64,000 bases of DNA from Rachycentron canadum (GCA_038496675.1 CM076663.1:19536738-19600737); one strand, 5' to 3'. Counted from the stretch's first letter, positions 28,001 through 41,393 are shown. The notes: generated by a model not told the origin, from the letters alone. A program made the numbers and translations.

Positions 28001-29371
28001 GAGGAAAAAAATGTATGCAACCAAAGTTATCGTGTCACTGATGGAAGGCAGTGAATGAATGAAACTGTCAATTCCAGTGTAGTTTTGGAAAAAGCAACAA
28101 GGGTCAAGTTCGGATTTATTCAAGCTAGTTATTAGTTTGAGCTCATTTAACAGTCCTATGGTGGATGTTTTTATTACAGTTTTATTGATTACTTAGATAT
28201 TGTAAAAAATAAAAATAAATAAATCAGGCTAAAAGTCAAGTTTCAGAAAACAAAAAACAATAATTTTATTGCTTTTATATGATTTATATATCTATTTTGC
28301 TAGTACATACAAATAAAGACAGAGTTGAACAGTTAACAAAACAAATATCCAACTTATGAAAAGCTATTTTCAAACTTACAAATAAGGCTGAAAAATTAAT
28401 TGACATGTTACAAAAATTGCAGTATTGCAGGAGCCGCAATATCATAGCTCCAAAACATACTATAGATGTAAAGGAACAAGGCTGTTTAGCACAAGACCCA
28501 CCAAAAATGGCAGCCCCATCATTTTTATATTTATATTTTTAAAATGAAGATGAAATGCAAATCGACAATCTATTTAAAATCATTACATTACACATATGAT
28601 ATTTTTTTTCTTTCCATTCAGCTTTACTTACAGATTTACCTCAGTATGTCCCTGTCCTGGGTCATATTATAGTGAGGGTTTTCAACCGGGCATGACTTTA
28701 AATGGGAGACAGCATTTTGACATGAATAATTCACTAGTGCATTAATTATTAGTGTCTTACTGTATGTTCATCCTGTTCAGTAAAGCCAGGGACGCTCTGT
28801 GCATGTCTGTGTGTTCTGTCATGTTAAATAAATGCTATCAGTCGTGTATTATAATCAGAAATGTCACAGTTAATCAAACAAAACCAAGCTAATGCTGCAT
28901 TTCATTGTGTTTACATTGTGCTGTCTCCTCCCTCTGTCATGGGTTTAGTTGTGTGAATGTGATTATGTCAAAGTGTTGGAGGAAATACGTCTATGCTCTT
29001 GGAATTATTAAAAGGAATAAGCCACTACGAACTACTGTGACTTATGCGAGTTCAGTGTTTAAGCTACAATAGCTTGAGGCCAACAGATGGCCAACCTGTG
29101 GCCCCCTCCATTTTTTTTTTTTTCCTAGAGATCGAGATTGTGCATGTGTTCAAGTGTATGTGTGCGAGTTTATAGCTGCGAGTGCACATTAACTCACATG
29201 CCATTGCTTTGTTGAAAGAGAGGGATGGGAAATGGGATTTAGCTTCCACAGAAAGGTATGGTTATTTAAAGCCAAGCAACACAACAAAAGAGGGAGACTG
29301 GGAAGAGAAAGAGAGAGATAGTGAGAGAATGGATCCCAGCCATATACCTGCCAGTGGTGCTTTTCTGTATC
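25087..29371 (+). other. Probable PKI intron 1, 3' part
   Basis: AT-rich, with T19 or so at about 25306-25324 and a T run at about 29109-29123. No coding exon, RNA gene or bordered transposon was found. A CTCF-like core, ccagcaaggggcg, lies at 27905-27917. Confidence 0.4.
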
Positions 29372-29385
29372 GTTGCCATAGCAAC
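29372..29385. promoter_or_regulatory. RFX-type X-box
   Basis: GTTGCCATAGCAAC differs by one central base from the ideal palindromic X-box GTTGCCATGGCAAC bound by RFX factors. It sits about 1.2 kb upstream of the PKI coding exon and 11 bases before a (TG)19 microsatellite. It could mark an enhancer or alternative promoter; binding is inferred from the motif alone. Confidence 0.55.
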
Positions 29386-29395
29386 AGTGGATTTG

Positions 29396-29396
<1 letters not shown>

Positions 29397-29434
<38 letters not shown>
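29397..29434. repeat. (TG)19 microsatellite
   Basis: Nineteen uninterrupted TG units, likely polymorphic. Confidence 0.95.
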
Positions 29435-29436
<2 letters not shown>

Positions 29437-30567
29437 TGAGAGACGAGGGATGTAATTCTGCTGGTCACCAGTGTAGCTCAGAGCCGACTCCCCAGCTGCT
29501 GGTTGCTGTGAGCCCAGACAGACACATCCTTCGCTCCAGTGATAAATATTTTCTCCTGGCATTAAAATCCCTAAACAGATTAGGTACATTTTGTTTTCTG
29601 AGATGTGTCACGATAAACGGACGCTGCTGTGCTCTGTATTACCCAAAATGTAACATCCATCATTTTACGATTGAGGTCCAGGGTAAATGTAGGGTAGAGA
29701 CAAAACAGGGCAACTAGAAATGTACTTTAAAATGTAGTTGGAGTAGAACTTACGCTCCCACACAGGACAAGAGCACGCAGACTAATGTGATGGGTATAGA
29801 AGTAAGACCATGCCATTCTGTTACACATCAGGCTAAACTGCAGCTGCTTTGAAGAACTTTGAAGACACGGAGTCATGATGTGTGTCATTGTACGATATAT
29901 CAAATGCATCCTTTTGATATTCAACAAAGTGCTACAGTTGTATGCTTTGCCGTATATGTGACTTATATTATTCTCACAGATCTACATCTTCTGAATATAT
30001 GAAGATATAAGTTTTTACATAGGACAAGATTTGTATTTGTATTAAAAATCTCTATCTGTCACATGTTTCTCTTCACATTCTGGGAAAGTGGTCTCAGACT
30101 TTTGGACCCTTCTGTATATAATATCAACATACAGTATATTGATAGGCTTTGGGATAGATATATCTTTATATAACATACATCTATAATATAAGAATACACA
30201 CATGCATATTTGTATGGGCTGACATGTTAATGTGTGAAATTATTTCAATATCTAATAGCTTTCATATATAGTTTTTACTTGTGTGCTTTGATTTTATATG
30301 TCATATGAAAATTCAATATATGTTCATATATTACATTTGCACCTGGGAAGTAATGATGATATCTTAGTTACTGCCACGAATACCTTTAATGTACAGTGAA
30401 ACACATTAGATGAATGATGTTTTCATTACATAACAGCACAGCCAGATATCTACTGATATATAAAATAATAAAAAATAATATAAAATTTACACCAGGACAC
30501 CACCGTTTTTCCAAGGCCCAGGGAGAGTTTTAACACCATTGTCCCCCCCCTCTCTTTGACCGAACAG
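29435..30567 (+). other. Probable PKI intron 1, end, up to the coding exon acceptor
   Basis: AT-rich sequence without a recognisable exon. It ends in a pyrimidine tract (C-rich, then tctctttgac) and the acceptor cgaacag at 30561-30567, just before the exon that carries the PKI start codon. Confidence 0.5.
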
Positions 30568-30577
30568 GGGTCCTGAG

Positions 30578-31995
30578 ATGACAGAAGTAGAGCCAGTGTT
30601 GGACTTCGCCTCCTCCGGACGTTCGGGGAGGCGAAATGCCCTGCCTGACATCCTGGGCTCTCCAGCCGGCGTAAACCCTGGAGACCTGCCTCTTAAACTA
30701 GCTGAGCTGTCCCTCAAAGGTAAATGACACTAGTTGTCAGTTTTCTCTGCTTTCCCTTGTTTGAGTACGAAAAACTGCCATTTTTTTTTTTTTTACAGTT
30801 AGTGTTTCAGGTCTAGACCAATGATGGGGCACGCTAACATTACTACCGCTGATACTAGTTACCCCGCCGTACTGTACATGGCTGGCAGACATGGCAAAGG
30901 TTTTTGTGGGATGAAGATTTAGAGTTGTTTTGGTCTGAGAATCCAATTAGAAGCATTTGGGCCAGCTATAGTTTATTATTGCATCACGGGAATGAGCTAC
31001 GTGGCCTATTCCAGCAGGGCCTCAGGTTCTGCCTAAAATTCAGGAAACACAGGTATCAGAGTGTGCGCAAGTCCATGCACTGATCTGATACCATGTCATT
31101 TGTAATCACATTAGACGTTTTGCTAACGTTCATACTAATGTTAACCCTAAATAAATTCTTCTTTGCCGCTGTAACACCTGCACAGGATGTTGCGCTGTGC
31201 AGCCACCAGCAGCTGTTTGAGAGCAGTGAAGAAGAATTGATTTCCAGTAAATAATGTAAAGTAAGCAGGAATGTTTGAACGTTAGCCGTTAGCATTATGC
31301 CAGCAATTTGGCAACACTTTACCCTGGAAAGACCCAGGAGCAAAAAGGCAACGTAAGCCCGAAATTTCTCGGGGAAGCACCAGCGTTCACCAGCTCTGGA
31401 AGAGACGTCAAACTAAAGGACAGGATGAGTTTACTGACAAAAGAGGGAAGAAGCAGGACACTGATAAAACACAGACATTAATAGGACTCATCCTAGGACT
31501 TATTCCTAGATTAGGCTAGTTTTTAAGTTGTTGTTGCTCTCCTGATTTGTACCGTTTTTGTACTATTTCAACATTTTATTTTACAGTTATTTTACTAAAT
31601 TGTGATTGCAGTTTAAATGTATTTATTCCTGGATTGAATTTTTTAATGACTGACTGTCAGATAAGATTCTTTGGCTTGATTTGTCAGTAGTCTGTTTCAG
31701 CTGATGTGTAAGTTCACATATATACAGTATCAGTATTGGGAAGGAAAAAAAAAAAAACATCTCTACATGTCAGCATCTAGTGATGCAATAATCATGAGGC
31801 AGTTGGTTTTGATCAGCATAAGCTTCAGACAGTTATTTCTTTTTACCCATGAAAGTAACCGCAACATATGACGTACTCATTCTTATTGTGCTTTTTTGGG
31901 GTTTGTGCGCAGATGGTCCGGGAGGGGCCCAGTCACCGACGGCGGAGGAGCCCCCAGCGCCACCGGAGAGCTCAGAGGGGAAAGAGGGATCGTAG
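30578..31995 (+). CDS. cAMP-dependent protein kinase inhibitor (PKI family), 74 aa, 2 coding exons
   Basis: Coding exons are 30578-30719 and 31913-31995, joined at a GT/AG intron in phase 1; 225 nt including TAG. The protein begins MTEVEPVLDF and carries the pseudosubstrate block FASSGRSGRRNALPDI (residues 10-25). This has the three arginines that dock in the PKA catalytic subunit and Ala at the phospho-acceptor place (Ala21, in RRNA). LPLKLAELSL (37-46) matches the leucine-rich nuclear export signal of PKI. The tail is Pro/Ser/Glu-rich and disordered. Known PKIs are 75-78 aa with the same two-exon split, so this copy is complete. Family role: binds free PKA catalytic subunit, inhibits it and exports it from the nucleus. 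FASS...GRRNALPDI and DLPLKL resemble PKIB, while GR.GRRNA.xDIL resembles PKIA, so I leave the paralogue unnamed. The start ATG has G at -3. Confidence 0.93.
30720..31912 (+). other. PKI intron between the two coding exons
   Basis: The donor is AAAG|GTAAATG at 30719/30720. The acceptor is gtgcgcag, ending at 31912, after a T-rich tract. T- and A-runs occur at about 30780-30795 and 31746-31757. No further exon was seen. Confidence 0.7.
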
Positions 31996-32519
31996 GGACT
32001 TGTTTATTTACCTCCCTGGAGACCTGCAGAGATAACCTGAGAGATGGGATGAGGGGTGAAGAGAAAGAGGGGGCGACCCATGGGAGAGAGGGCGGCGGCG
32101 GCCTGTGGAGAGTCGCCCTGTTTTGCAAAAGCAGCTGAGCCACAGAGGGAGAGTGACGAACCGACTACCAGAGGACTGAAACCGGGAGCTTAGGACTTTC
32201 TGGGGACTATCTGAAAAGAGTCAGGCGTTACTTAGTTATAAAAACCACTGAGTGCGTGTGTGGGTGAGTGTGTGAGTTACACACACACACTGAGAATCAA
32301 ATGGACAATGACAAGATTGTACACTGTACACTACTATTTTTGTATGATTTATTTAAAACTAAAGAAAAACTGGAATTCATAAGTCGAACTGTAAAACGTA
32401 CCATTTCCTGCAGACTTTTTCTTTAATAGTGATGTGTGTCATTTTTAAACTGGATAGCAGAATAGCAGCTTTTTAGGACGGGAACTCTTTGTGTTGTCTA
32501 GCTCACTTAACGCTTTTAC

Positions 32520-32525
32520 AATAAA
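32520..32525 (+). promoter_or_regulatory. Candidate polyadenylation signal of the PKI gene
   Basis: AATAAA lies about 525 bases past the PKI stop codon and is followed by a GT-rich stretch (tgtgtattatc). A second AATAAA at about 33006 leads into an A run and could be an alternative end. Confidence 0.45.
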
Positions 32526-35500
32526 TGTGTATTATCTACTACAGGTTTTCAAATCTGAGGTCGTTGTATCTACATTGTTAATGTACAGTTTTTACCCCTC
32601 TTGCCCAGACTGTTTCAATCCAAGCAACAACGACCAGGGATTTGATCCATTTTTTTTTATTTAGGTCTCCATATGGTGCATAATGTGGAAGAGCCGTCTA
32701 TATCTCGAGACATTCCTGTAGAGACTAGTGTCCCACTGCCAACAAGGTACTCACTGCTTCATTATGATGCTAAAAAAGAAAGGCTGTGATGTACTTTTTT
32801 TTTTTTTTTTTTTTTGCTCAAGGCTGCTTTTAAAAGTCTCTTCACTCTCCAAACCTCTGACAATGTGTGTCGTGACAGTTTACGAACCGAACCCGTGTGT
32901 TGTGTTCTTTCTCCTTGAAGTACTGTTAACCACTCTTTTGGGCTACTGATATTTCCTCAGTTTTAATAGGAGGTATCATCACACATCTTTACTGCTTGAA
33001 TTGTAAATAAAAAAAAAAAAAAAGACAAAACACTTTTGTAACTTTCTGCAAAAGCTGAATTTGCAGACCCTACAGTCTGTCAGGAAAATAGCATTGAGCT
33101 TTGCATCAACTTCAGCAGGGCTTTTTCTTTCCTTCCTTCTTTCTCAAGGCTCCTCACACGTGCTTCTTATATTATCAACAGCATATGCCCGCTGCCTGGG
33201 TAAGGAAGCAAGCATTGAGCAACAACATTGCCGCCACAATGTGTTTTCGAGTGCCGAAAATGGCAGCACACTTCGCCTTCTGCCTCTCCTGAGTCTGTTC
33301 ACACTCATCAACACATGATGAGAGCTGTGAATAGGACGCAAGACAGAGCGCGAGGAGCACAGCGAGGGTCTACGGTTTGTCAGCTATCAACTCACTGCTA
33401 ACTGTATATATACTGTGTTGTAGTATAATCCATGTGTCATACATGCTACCTGTATGATTACCAGACTTGCTGTAACCCGCAAAAGAAATGATGTTCTATA
33501 ATTGTTTCTATTTGAAGATTTGTCGTCGGTGGCCGTGTCTTTAATGTGGATGTGTATTCAAAAAGAGGAAAGCCTGGTGTGCTGCTGCCCAGCCTCTGTT
33601 TTTTGATGCTGTACACTGCTAAAGCTCATGAGGACGTGGTCATGATCTGATCTGAAGCTCTATGATCAACACTTTTTTTTTTTTTTTTTGGTGGGGGGGG
33701 CTGTTGACGAATCAGAGGTTTATTTTGTAGTGTCCTGATCTCTTCAGTGGTGCATATATTTTACTTAGCTGGATTGAATCCAATATGTTGATTCTATCTG
33801 CTGGTGAAAATTGCCATATTAAACCCACAAGCTTTACATATACAACTGCGTGTTCAGGTGTGTTATTTCTAGGCGAGGGCCTCAGTGCTGGTGCTTGGAT
33901 TTTAGACCTTGACATACTTTTGGTCAAGAATCAGTTTATCTGGTGCATTATTTTATTAACAAATATCTGCAAAACTTAGTTTCCTCTCCAGACTCGTTTT
34001 AAACTACGAAAAACTTTGATTTGCTGTGTTATAATAATATAATATTTATTGTAACATAGTTTTCCCACATGAAAAAGCAAAAAAAAAAAAAAAAACTGAC
34101 TGAAGCACATCTTTGTTTATCTTCTCATTGAGAAACCTGGCTCAGGCTTTATGCCCCCGCCCACCACCGAAACAGTAAAGCAGAGACTCAGCCACATGTA
34201 TGAGCCCAGACTCAGATGAGGACTCTGTTCACACCAGAATCAGAGACTAGTAGATGTATCAGAGCAGTCAGCATCTTTTATTTGTTCATGTTGTTTGCCA
34301 GCTTGTAACTGGCAGTGGCTGACACAGTCTTAGTGGTTGTCCTAATCTTGTTTACTCTACAGTTTCTAATTTGGTCTCCATTGCTTTGCATGTTTACAGG
34401 ATTGGTTCCTTATGTGACATATATAAACACTGGCCATCTGATGCCATTTTTTTAAGGGAAAATCATTCGTATATTACAGTAAGTTGCCGCCCATCCCACT
34501 TTTTCCAAGATTGTTCTCTTTTTTGAGCAACTTTCCTGGGAAATATTCTTTCCCACGACAGGAATTGTGCTGGTTTTTGTGAAAATGCATTTCTAATTTA
34601 CAATATCCTAGTTTCAAATACAGTGTTTTCTTCCTGGTTAGGTACAGTCCTGTGTAAGTGTATGAAAGGAGGTACATCACGACAGGAATAAGAGAGGATT
34701 GAAGCAGGTGCTAGCAATGAAATTATTTTGTCCAAAATTATTTTGGTGATATAGGGGAGAGACACGAAAAAAAAAATCTGAGTTTCCTGGTTTTTAACAC
34801 ATCAAAAGCGGCAACCCGAAATAGTGATAGGCCTTAATATGAGAGAAAACACAAATGAAGGGAAATAATCTAACATTTATAGTCTTACATATTTTTTGTA
34901 AATTGTGCCGTTTTGTCAGACAGCTGGGGAACCACTGCCCTAATTCATTCTAACTGCTGTCATCACTGTAAACTCATTTTGTTGATGAGAAACAGGATCT
35001 GCACGCTGAGCACGTAGAGAAAGTGTAATCAGGAAAAGCCAAACTTGGAGGGGAACTCCACTAATGACACATCAACGTCCGCTCGTACAGAGGTGTCGAG
35101 AAGTAAACCCAACCTGTTGTATAAAGAGTATTTATTACATCTGACTGATGTCCTCAGGTGATGTCGCTTGAGCCAGCGTCGACATGACTACACATTTACA
35201 ACACAACTTACTGGGATGTCACACCCAAATCTCTGACCTAACGATCGGCAGTGGCGTTAGTCATTTGTTTTTTTTGTATCACAATGCATCTACAACCAAA
35301 CGGACCTGATGTTGATGGACTTGTCTGTGCATCATGCTGCACATGGTCAGACGTCTTTACACCTCCTGGATTTACATGACATTTGATCTGAATATTCATG
35401 GGGGATTACTAGTATCACATGACATCTTCCTCTCATGCAGTTGTCAGGTTAAAGGCCAAATGTTTCACTTCCACACAAATGAGAGGAGAAAAGAAAAAAA

Positions 35501-38499
35501 ATCTTCACAATGTCAATCACTTTGTTTCTTCATTTTACCTGATGAAGGTACAGAGACCAAAACATTGTAAATAATGTGAGTATAAGTGACACTGCAGAGT
35601 CACAGACTTCATGTAGTGCAGAGCTTTGTGAAAGTGTCACGTCTACAAAAGAAGTTTCAAAATCTAAAGGACATATTATCATAACAGGGTTCATTTTTAC
35701 TAGAGCATCAATCAAATGTATTGTCATGCTCAGACATCTTAAAGAAAGAAAAGATGTATTTTGATGAGCATATTCATGCCCACATTCATGAGGAAGAACC
35801 GTCACATCTCACAATATGTTATTAGATCCAACAGTTTCATACTAGCTATAATGAACATTGCAGCCTCTAGTGGATGCTAGCGGGACCATGGAATTTCTTT
35901 TTCTCTTCTTTCATGTTAATATGATGCAAAATGTAATTATTTTATCTGGATCTGCTGATCAGAAGCTGATAATCCAGAAGCAACGCATATATCATGCAAC
36001 GCAACAACAACGCCGTGCTAATGGTGGTGGTTGTTGGTTGACTGGAGGTGATTGGGCTTTTCTACCTTTTCACCATCCATAGCTGTGTGCCATGCAATTA
36101 CTGCCACAGTTCTGAAAAAAAAAAAAGCACTTGAAGTGGCAACAATCGTGTTTTACATCTCCTGAAGTGCATGGTAAGAGGGTCTAGGGGGCACTTGAAG
36201 GCAGCACAAGGCAAGACATGCTCACTCTCATTTCCCTCAAGAATAGATGTTAGTACACCGTTACATAACGCAGCGGCTCCTCTGGGTGTCCAGCAGAGGG
36301 AGACATTCACTAAATTATCATGCACCCCATGTCATGCTTCTACAACCACGGGAAATTTTCTTTGTTGTGTTCAGTACAAAAAAAATGGTTGAAACGCAAT
36401 AATTTTTACAACAATATTAACATGAACCCTTGATGTGACAAAAATGCAGCGACTAACACCGTGAGTTGAAGGGTTTGGTTTCACATTCCTGCACAAGTCT
36501 CTTTGTTTTCAACCCAGTCAGTGAGTTTTACTTGGACACACCCAGCATTGTCGCGACGCTCACACGCCACCGAGAGGTGATTCCATTAAAACTGACCTCG
36601 GATGAGGTCCGGCTCTTAACCTGTGGAGGTGGATAATGATGTGTGTGTTTGTGTGTCTGTGCACAGTACGTCTGGAAGCCTTTGTGATCATGCAGGCTGC
36701 TTGTCTGGCTGCGTCCCAGCATCCCCCGCTGACAGGAGACGAGACCAATGCATGTAACGCACCCGAGGGCTCTTTGTCCCTCTGCAGACAAAACAGCGAA
36801 AAGCACTACACATGATGTTCGTTTGCTGATGCTGAGCTCCATAGATTACATAACAGAAACATTATTTATTCATGGCAAAACACTGGCTCTAGTGCACATG
36901 TAACATTTATGTATTAATCTTGGTCATTTATTTGGACACGGCAGAAAGGTATCATCCATTTGAGACCCATTGTTTTGGCTAAAACATCCCTGTTAGTCTC
37001 CACCTTCGTTTTCAGGCGTCCTCCTCTCCTCTGAGGCGGCTCCGTCGCCCCAGACTGCTGCTGCGTAACTTGTTGCTAGGGTAACCTAGCCTTGAGAGAG
37101 GCTTCGGCCTTATTGCACTGTATGCAAGCGAGCATTTTTAGAGCACGATGGTAGGGTGAGGAATTGATTTGAAAGCTTTGGCCACAATGAGAAGAGGAGG
37201 CTTGTGAATGATGTCAGCAGGGTACGGCAAAGCGTGGAGGCCCTGTTACCCCCAAAACACAGTAAACCAGCGGCCAGACCACATTCATTTCTTCCACTGT
37301 TAACATAACAGAGTACACACTTACAAATCTACAGTAACTGAGTGTTTCTAATTCCGCAGAGCAGAAGAGCGGCGGAGAGGAAAGCTCTCTGTCTTCTTGC
37401 ATAATTGAATAGCATGGTATAAGTGATTTGCTATTGGCTTCCCTTAAGGAAATAGTCATGTAATTGCCTCACAGAAATGCACTGTGGTTCCTCTGACAGA
37501 CAGATTAGAGCCAAACGGTGTGTTATCAATCGAAGCTAAGTGAATGAGCAGCAGCCTTCAGGTACTCCACTACTCCTATCTCTGTCTCAGTCTGTGCCTG
37601 TGTGCATCTCTCACCCCTAATGACCAGGGCACAGAGAGAGAGAGAGAGAGTGATCCAGCTGCTGTGGAGGAGACAGTGAGTGTTAGAGAGACATGTACAG
37701 AGAGACAGAGAGAGAGAGAGAGAGGGAGGGGTGGATGGATGGTAAGACTTGCACTGAGGCCATGCAGACATGGGTCAGAGAGGATGCCAAGCAGGCAGGC
37801 AGGCAGCCCAACGAAAAGAAAACCCTTCACGTGGAAGTCAATGTGCCATTTCCGACACACATGAGCCTCAGGAAGGAAAGATGGGAGGAAGACATAAAAG
37901 ACAGACAGACACAGAATAGAGGCAGAGAGAATAGAAAGGGGAAGCTTAGTTTCTTAGCTGCGGGAGCATCAGTTCAATAAATTTCTGAACCAGGACAACG
38001 TTGCTACATTTATCATCGTTCACCACCAAAATACCCACACCTGCTCATCTCAAGGAAAAGGCTGTTATTCTTCTCACTTAGCATCAACAAACCCCAGACT
38101 AACAATACTGTTTCTGAGCATTATCATTAGATTTACCTGTCTGCCCTGTCTGTGGCACTCAATGGCTCCTGCTTAGGATATAAATCCTTAATGACAGCTC
38201 ACAAATACACAAGTTCATTTTAAAGAAGGGTCTGCAATTCCCTGAAACAGCTCGGCACTGTGGTTTTTAACAACTGTTGCTCAAGCTGGAGTAAATGGTG
38301 GATTTGTGGGGACTATTTTCAGCCGTGGATTAATACACATTTGGTGCGCTAGTGAGTAAAATTCGGTGTTTGTGCTTTAGCTTTTGGACAACAGTGGAGG
38401 TCTAAATCAGAGAGGAATCAAGTGTTTGAACATCCGACCATTTTTTAGTCATGCTAGCAGCATTGTTCTGGAGATGGTGGTCAACTGGTCTAATCTTTC
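32526..38499. other. Intergenic between PKI and stmn1, proximal part
   Basis: No coding exon or RNA gene was recognised. It holds T and A runs (for example 32798-32816, 33668-33690, 34079-34096), an X-box-like site at 37072-37085, a CTCF-like core at 36290-36302, and a GA-rich block at 37636-37740 followed by a short (GGCA)n at about 37792-37807. Long open frames at 37.5-38 kb come from this simple sequence. Confidence 0.4.
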
Positions 38500-38712
38500 T
38501 CTACAACTACTGGATGGATTACTATGACTATTATTACTATTTTTTTTTTGCTTGGTTTTCTTTTTTTTTTTTTTTCCAAATTAGCAAATGTTAGCATAAC
38601 ATGCTAAACTAAGCTGATGAACACGGTAGACATTATACTGCTTGAGATCAGCATATAAGCATTCACAGGAACAGCTACCTGTAGCATGCCAATGTTAGCA
38701 TTTAGCTAAAAG
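38500..38712 (+). repeat. Degenerate dispersed fish repeat (TTAGCA/ATGCTAA-rich)
   Basis: Phrases such as actactggatggattactat, ttagcaaatgttagcataac and caatgttagcatttagctaa match, in the same order, a very common teleost repeat. Compared with copies I remember, the middle is deleted and replaced by T runs (38541-38576). I do not assign a family name. Confidence 0.5.
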
Positions 38713-39309
38713 CTTTGTTGTGTCACAGCACAGCCTCACGGAGCTGCTGCCGATGTTTCGCTTTCTCTCACTATATTCTGCCACTGTGTTCTGGGTCAAA
38801 GGCAAAGTGACTGATTTCCTATTTTGTGTATTAATCCCTGACTGTAAGTATGTCCGCAGTACATCAGCTAGAGGCAATCTGGGCCTGACAGTTAAACAGA
38901 CTGCCAATCAGTAACTAGACTGTACTTGCCATTTAATCCATGGGCAGGTCATTGAGCATGAGCCAAGCATCCGTCGAGTTAAGTAAAACATCATTCTGAT
39001 CCTCCATCCTCTATGTATGGAAGATACCAAGACTGTCTGGACATGAGGGGCGTTGAAACTGAGCAAACTAATGTGCTTAAAATGAGGTCGACTTCTTTAT
39101 TTCTCCATCAGATTTTTTTCTCTGACTTTCCCTCCTCCTCTTCCTTCTGCACTGCATCCGAGCTTTGTCAGTGACTTCATTCTTTGTACCAGGGATGATC
39201 ACAAGGCTGCAAATGCACCACATGCTCACACACAGACACACAAAGACACACAGACATATGACATCACCCAAGCAGTGACTGGGCGGAGACTGGCAGCGTA
39301 AGCCTGGCA

Positions 39310-39363
<54 letters not shown>

Positions 39364-41094
39364 AGGCACAAGCCCTCTTCCCTCCATAAGCTCTCAGTCA
39401 GACAGCTCAGCTTGGCATCACTCTCTCCCAATAAGATGAAACGAGCATTAGCCTGACCCCATTCTCACGGAGACCAAGTCATTTTGTGCAAACATTGTGC
39501 GCAGCAATCCTTACTCCGTGGCGTGTCCGGCCTCCTCCAGCTCGAAGGAAAAGGACAAACTTTCCCTGCCCACAAATCTCGACCTGTCCTCTGTGTTTCA
39601 GATGAAGTCTGCTCTTAATTGGTTGTTTTCAACAGCAGCCTCTGAGGGAGGATTGCCCCTGTCCCATCTCATCAATAGTCTGTCTGCACAGTAAGAGGTC
39701 AGTGGATTCACTCCACAGTCCACAGACTGCCTCTTATAGATTTTCAGTGCCCAGAGCATATATGTATTGAACTACTGCCACTTGTTGTATTGAGCTACAT
39801 GTTTACCACCTTGATAACATACTAACTGCTAAGGAACTTGACTGCAGTGCCATCTCGAGTACAGAATAGACTCCAGTCTAATGTACTCCAAGGGATGAAG
39901 CTTTGGAGTTAACTTTGCTAACGTAAATGTACATCAGTCAATGAGCACCTACATTTCCCATAATGCTTTGAAGTGCCCAAACAGAGATCCTGAACCTTCC
40001 TGAGCATGTCATATGAGATAGGCTGCATCCAGGTACGTCCTCTGTCATGAATTTAACTATGCATGAGTCTAGATGAAATGCACTGAAAAAAGCATCTCTC
40101 CTACAGTTTGACCACTTATCCACCAAAATGAGAACCAGGCTTTTTGCTTGAAAAGAGGTTGTTAAGAGGTTTGACCAAGGCAGAAAGAAGGGGGTCTCTC
40201 CTGGAACTGGTCATCGCAGTGCAGTCAATGTACACCAGACAAGTGGCTGGATTGTGGGTCCTTCACCACAAAGATTTTCTATTATTACCTGTGTCTGTTT
40301 GTTTCTGTTTGCTTCTGTTTGCAGGTTTACACGAAAAGTACTGAACTGATCCAGATGATTCACTGGGAATTTTCCTCTGAAATCTGGTGTATGTTGTTTG
40401 ACATTGGCCTTGACCCTCTAATAGATCAAAATATATAAGTAAAATAGAAAACTCTCCAACCAAATATGAATCTGTAATGAAAGCTGTCAGTTCTTTGTTC
40501 CTCTGTAGTCATGCGTTACATTGCGTTATATTATGTTGTGTGTATTATGTTGTGTTATATGTCATGCTATTGCTATACATCATGTTATGTCATATCAGCT
40601 TTCTTTAATTTATTTTGCTTAAAAAAAGGCTTTGGCAGAGACCAATGCTCTACTACTACAAGTAGTTTGACCAAATTTTGGACTATTATCATCAAGACAT
40701 TTACAACAACACAGGTAATAAAATAACATTTGTAAAACAAGGTTTAGAGTGAATGGATTCCACATCTTCTTAAAGCCAGTCAGCAACGCAACAGTGTTGG
40801 ACTTTGTGTTTTGTGCTCATTGTCTGTTAGAGCTACAGTTCTTGGCTGTTTTTTTTTTTTTTTTTTTAGATTTTCCACCTGTTTCATTTCTACACTAAAG
40901 CCATTATGAACTTGTTTTAACACATCATGTCTATTTTCTTCTGTGGCAGCAAAACACGTTGCATGAGCCTTCAGAAAGTCCTGCAGGTTAACCTGTGATA
41001 ACCAAACATTTTTAGGACTGACTAGCAACAAGGTACAACACTGGTACCCTCTCCGTTCAAAAGAATGTAAGATGTCATTGTCCAGTCCTTAATT
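38713..41094. other. Intergenic
   Basis: A (CA)24 microsatellite lies at 39313-39360. A ZNF143/SBS-like motif, CTACATTTCCCATAATGC, lies at 39949-39966. T17 or so lies at about 40852-40868. No gene was recognised. Confidence 0.4.
39313..39360. repeat. (CA)24 microsatellite
   Basis: Twenty-four uninterrupted CA units; the longest microsatellite I noted in the window. Confidence 0.95.
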
Positions 41095-41393
41095 ATAAAA
41101 TGACCCCACCCACATCCATGCTGTGCATATTCTGTATTGTTGCCTGTTTTCTTGTCTGTATACAACATCTATTGCACGTCTGCCCGCCCTGGGTGAGGGA
41201 TCCCTCCTCTGTTTCTCACCATGAGGTTTCTCTTTTTTTTCCCCCTGTTAAAAGGGTTTTTTGTTTTGAGTTTTTCCTCAGTCGATGTGAGGGTCTAAGG
41301 GCAGAGGATGTTGTTATGACGCTATGTAAAGCCCTTTGAGACAAACTGTTTGTAAAAATGGGCTATACAAATAAAACTGCCTTGCCTCCTTTT
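41095..41393 (+). repeat. Dispersed fish repeat ending in ...GGGCTATACAAATAAAACTGCC
   Basis: The sequence gagtttttcctcagtcgatg, then agggtctaagggcagagga, tgtaaagccctttgagacaa and gggctatacaaataaaactg, is a teleost repeat end that I recognise. It may be a truncated retroelement 3' end. The 5' border is approximate, and no reading frame survives. Confidence 0.6.

Noticed and set aside
37544..37980. Overlapping 95-106-codon frames rich in Arg/Glu or Ser/Leu
   Set aside because: They are translations of (GA)n and related simple sequence in several frames at once.
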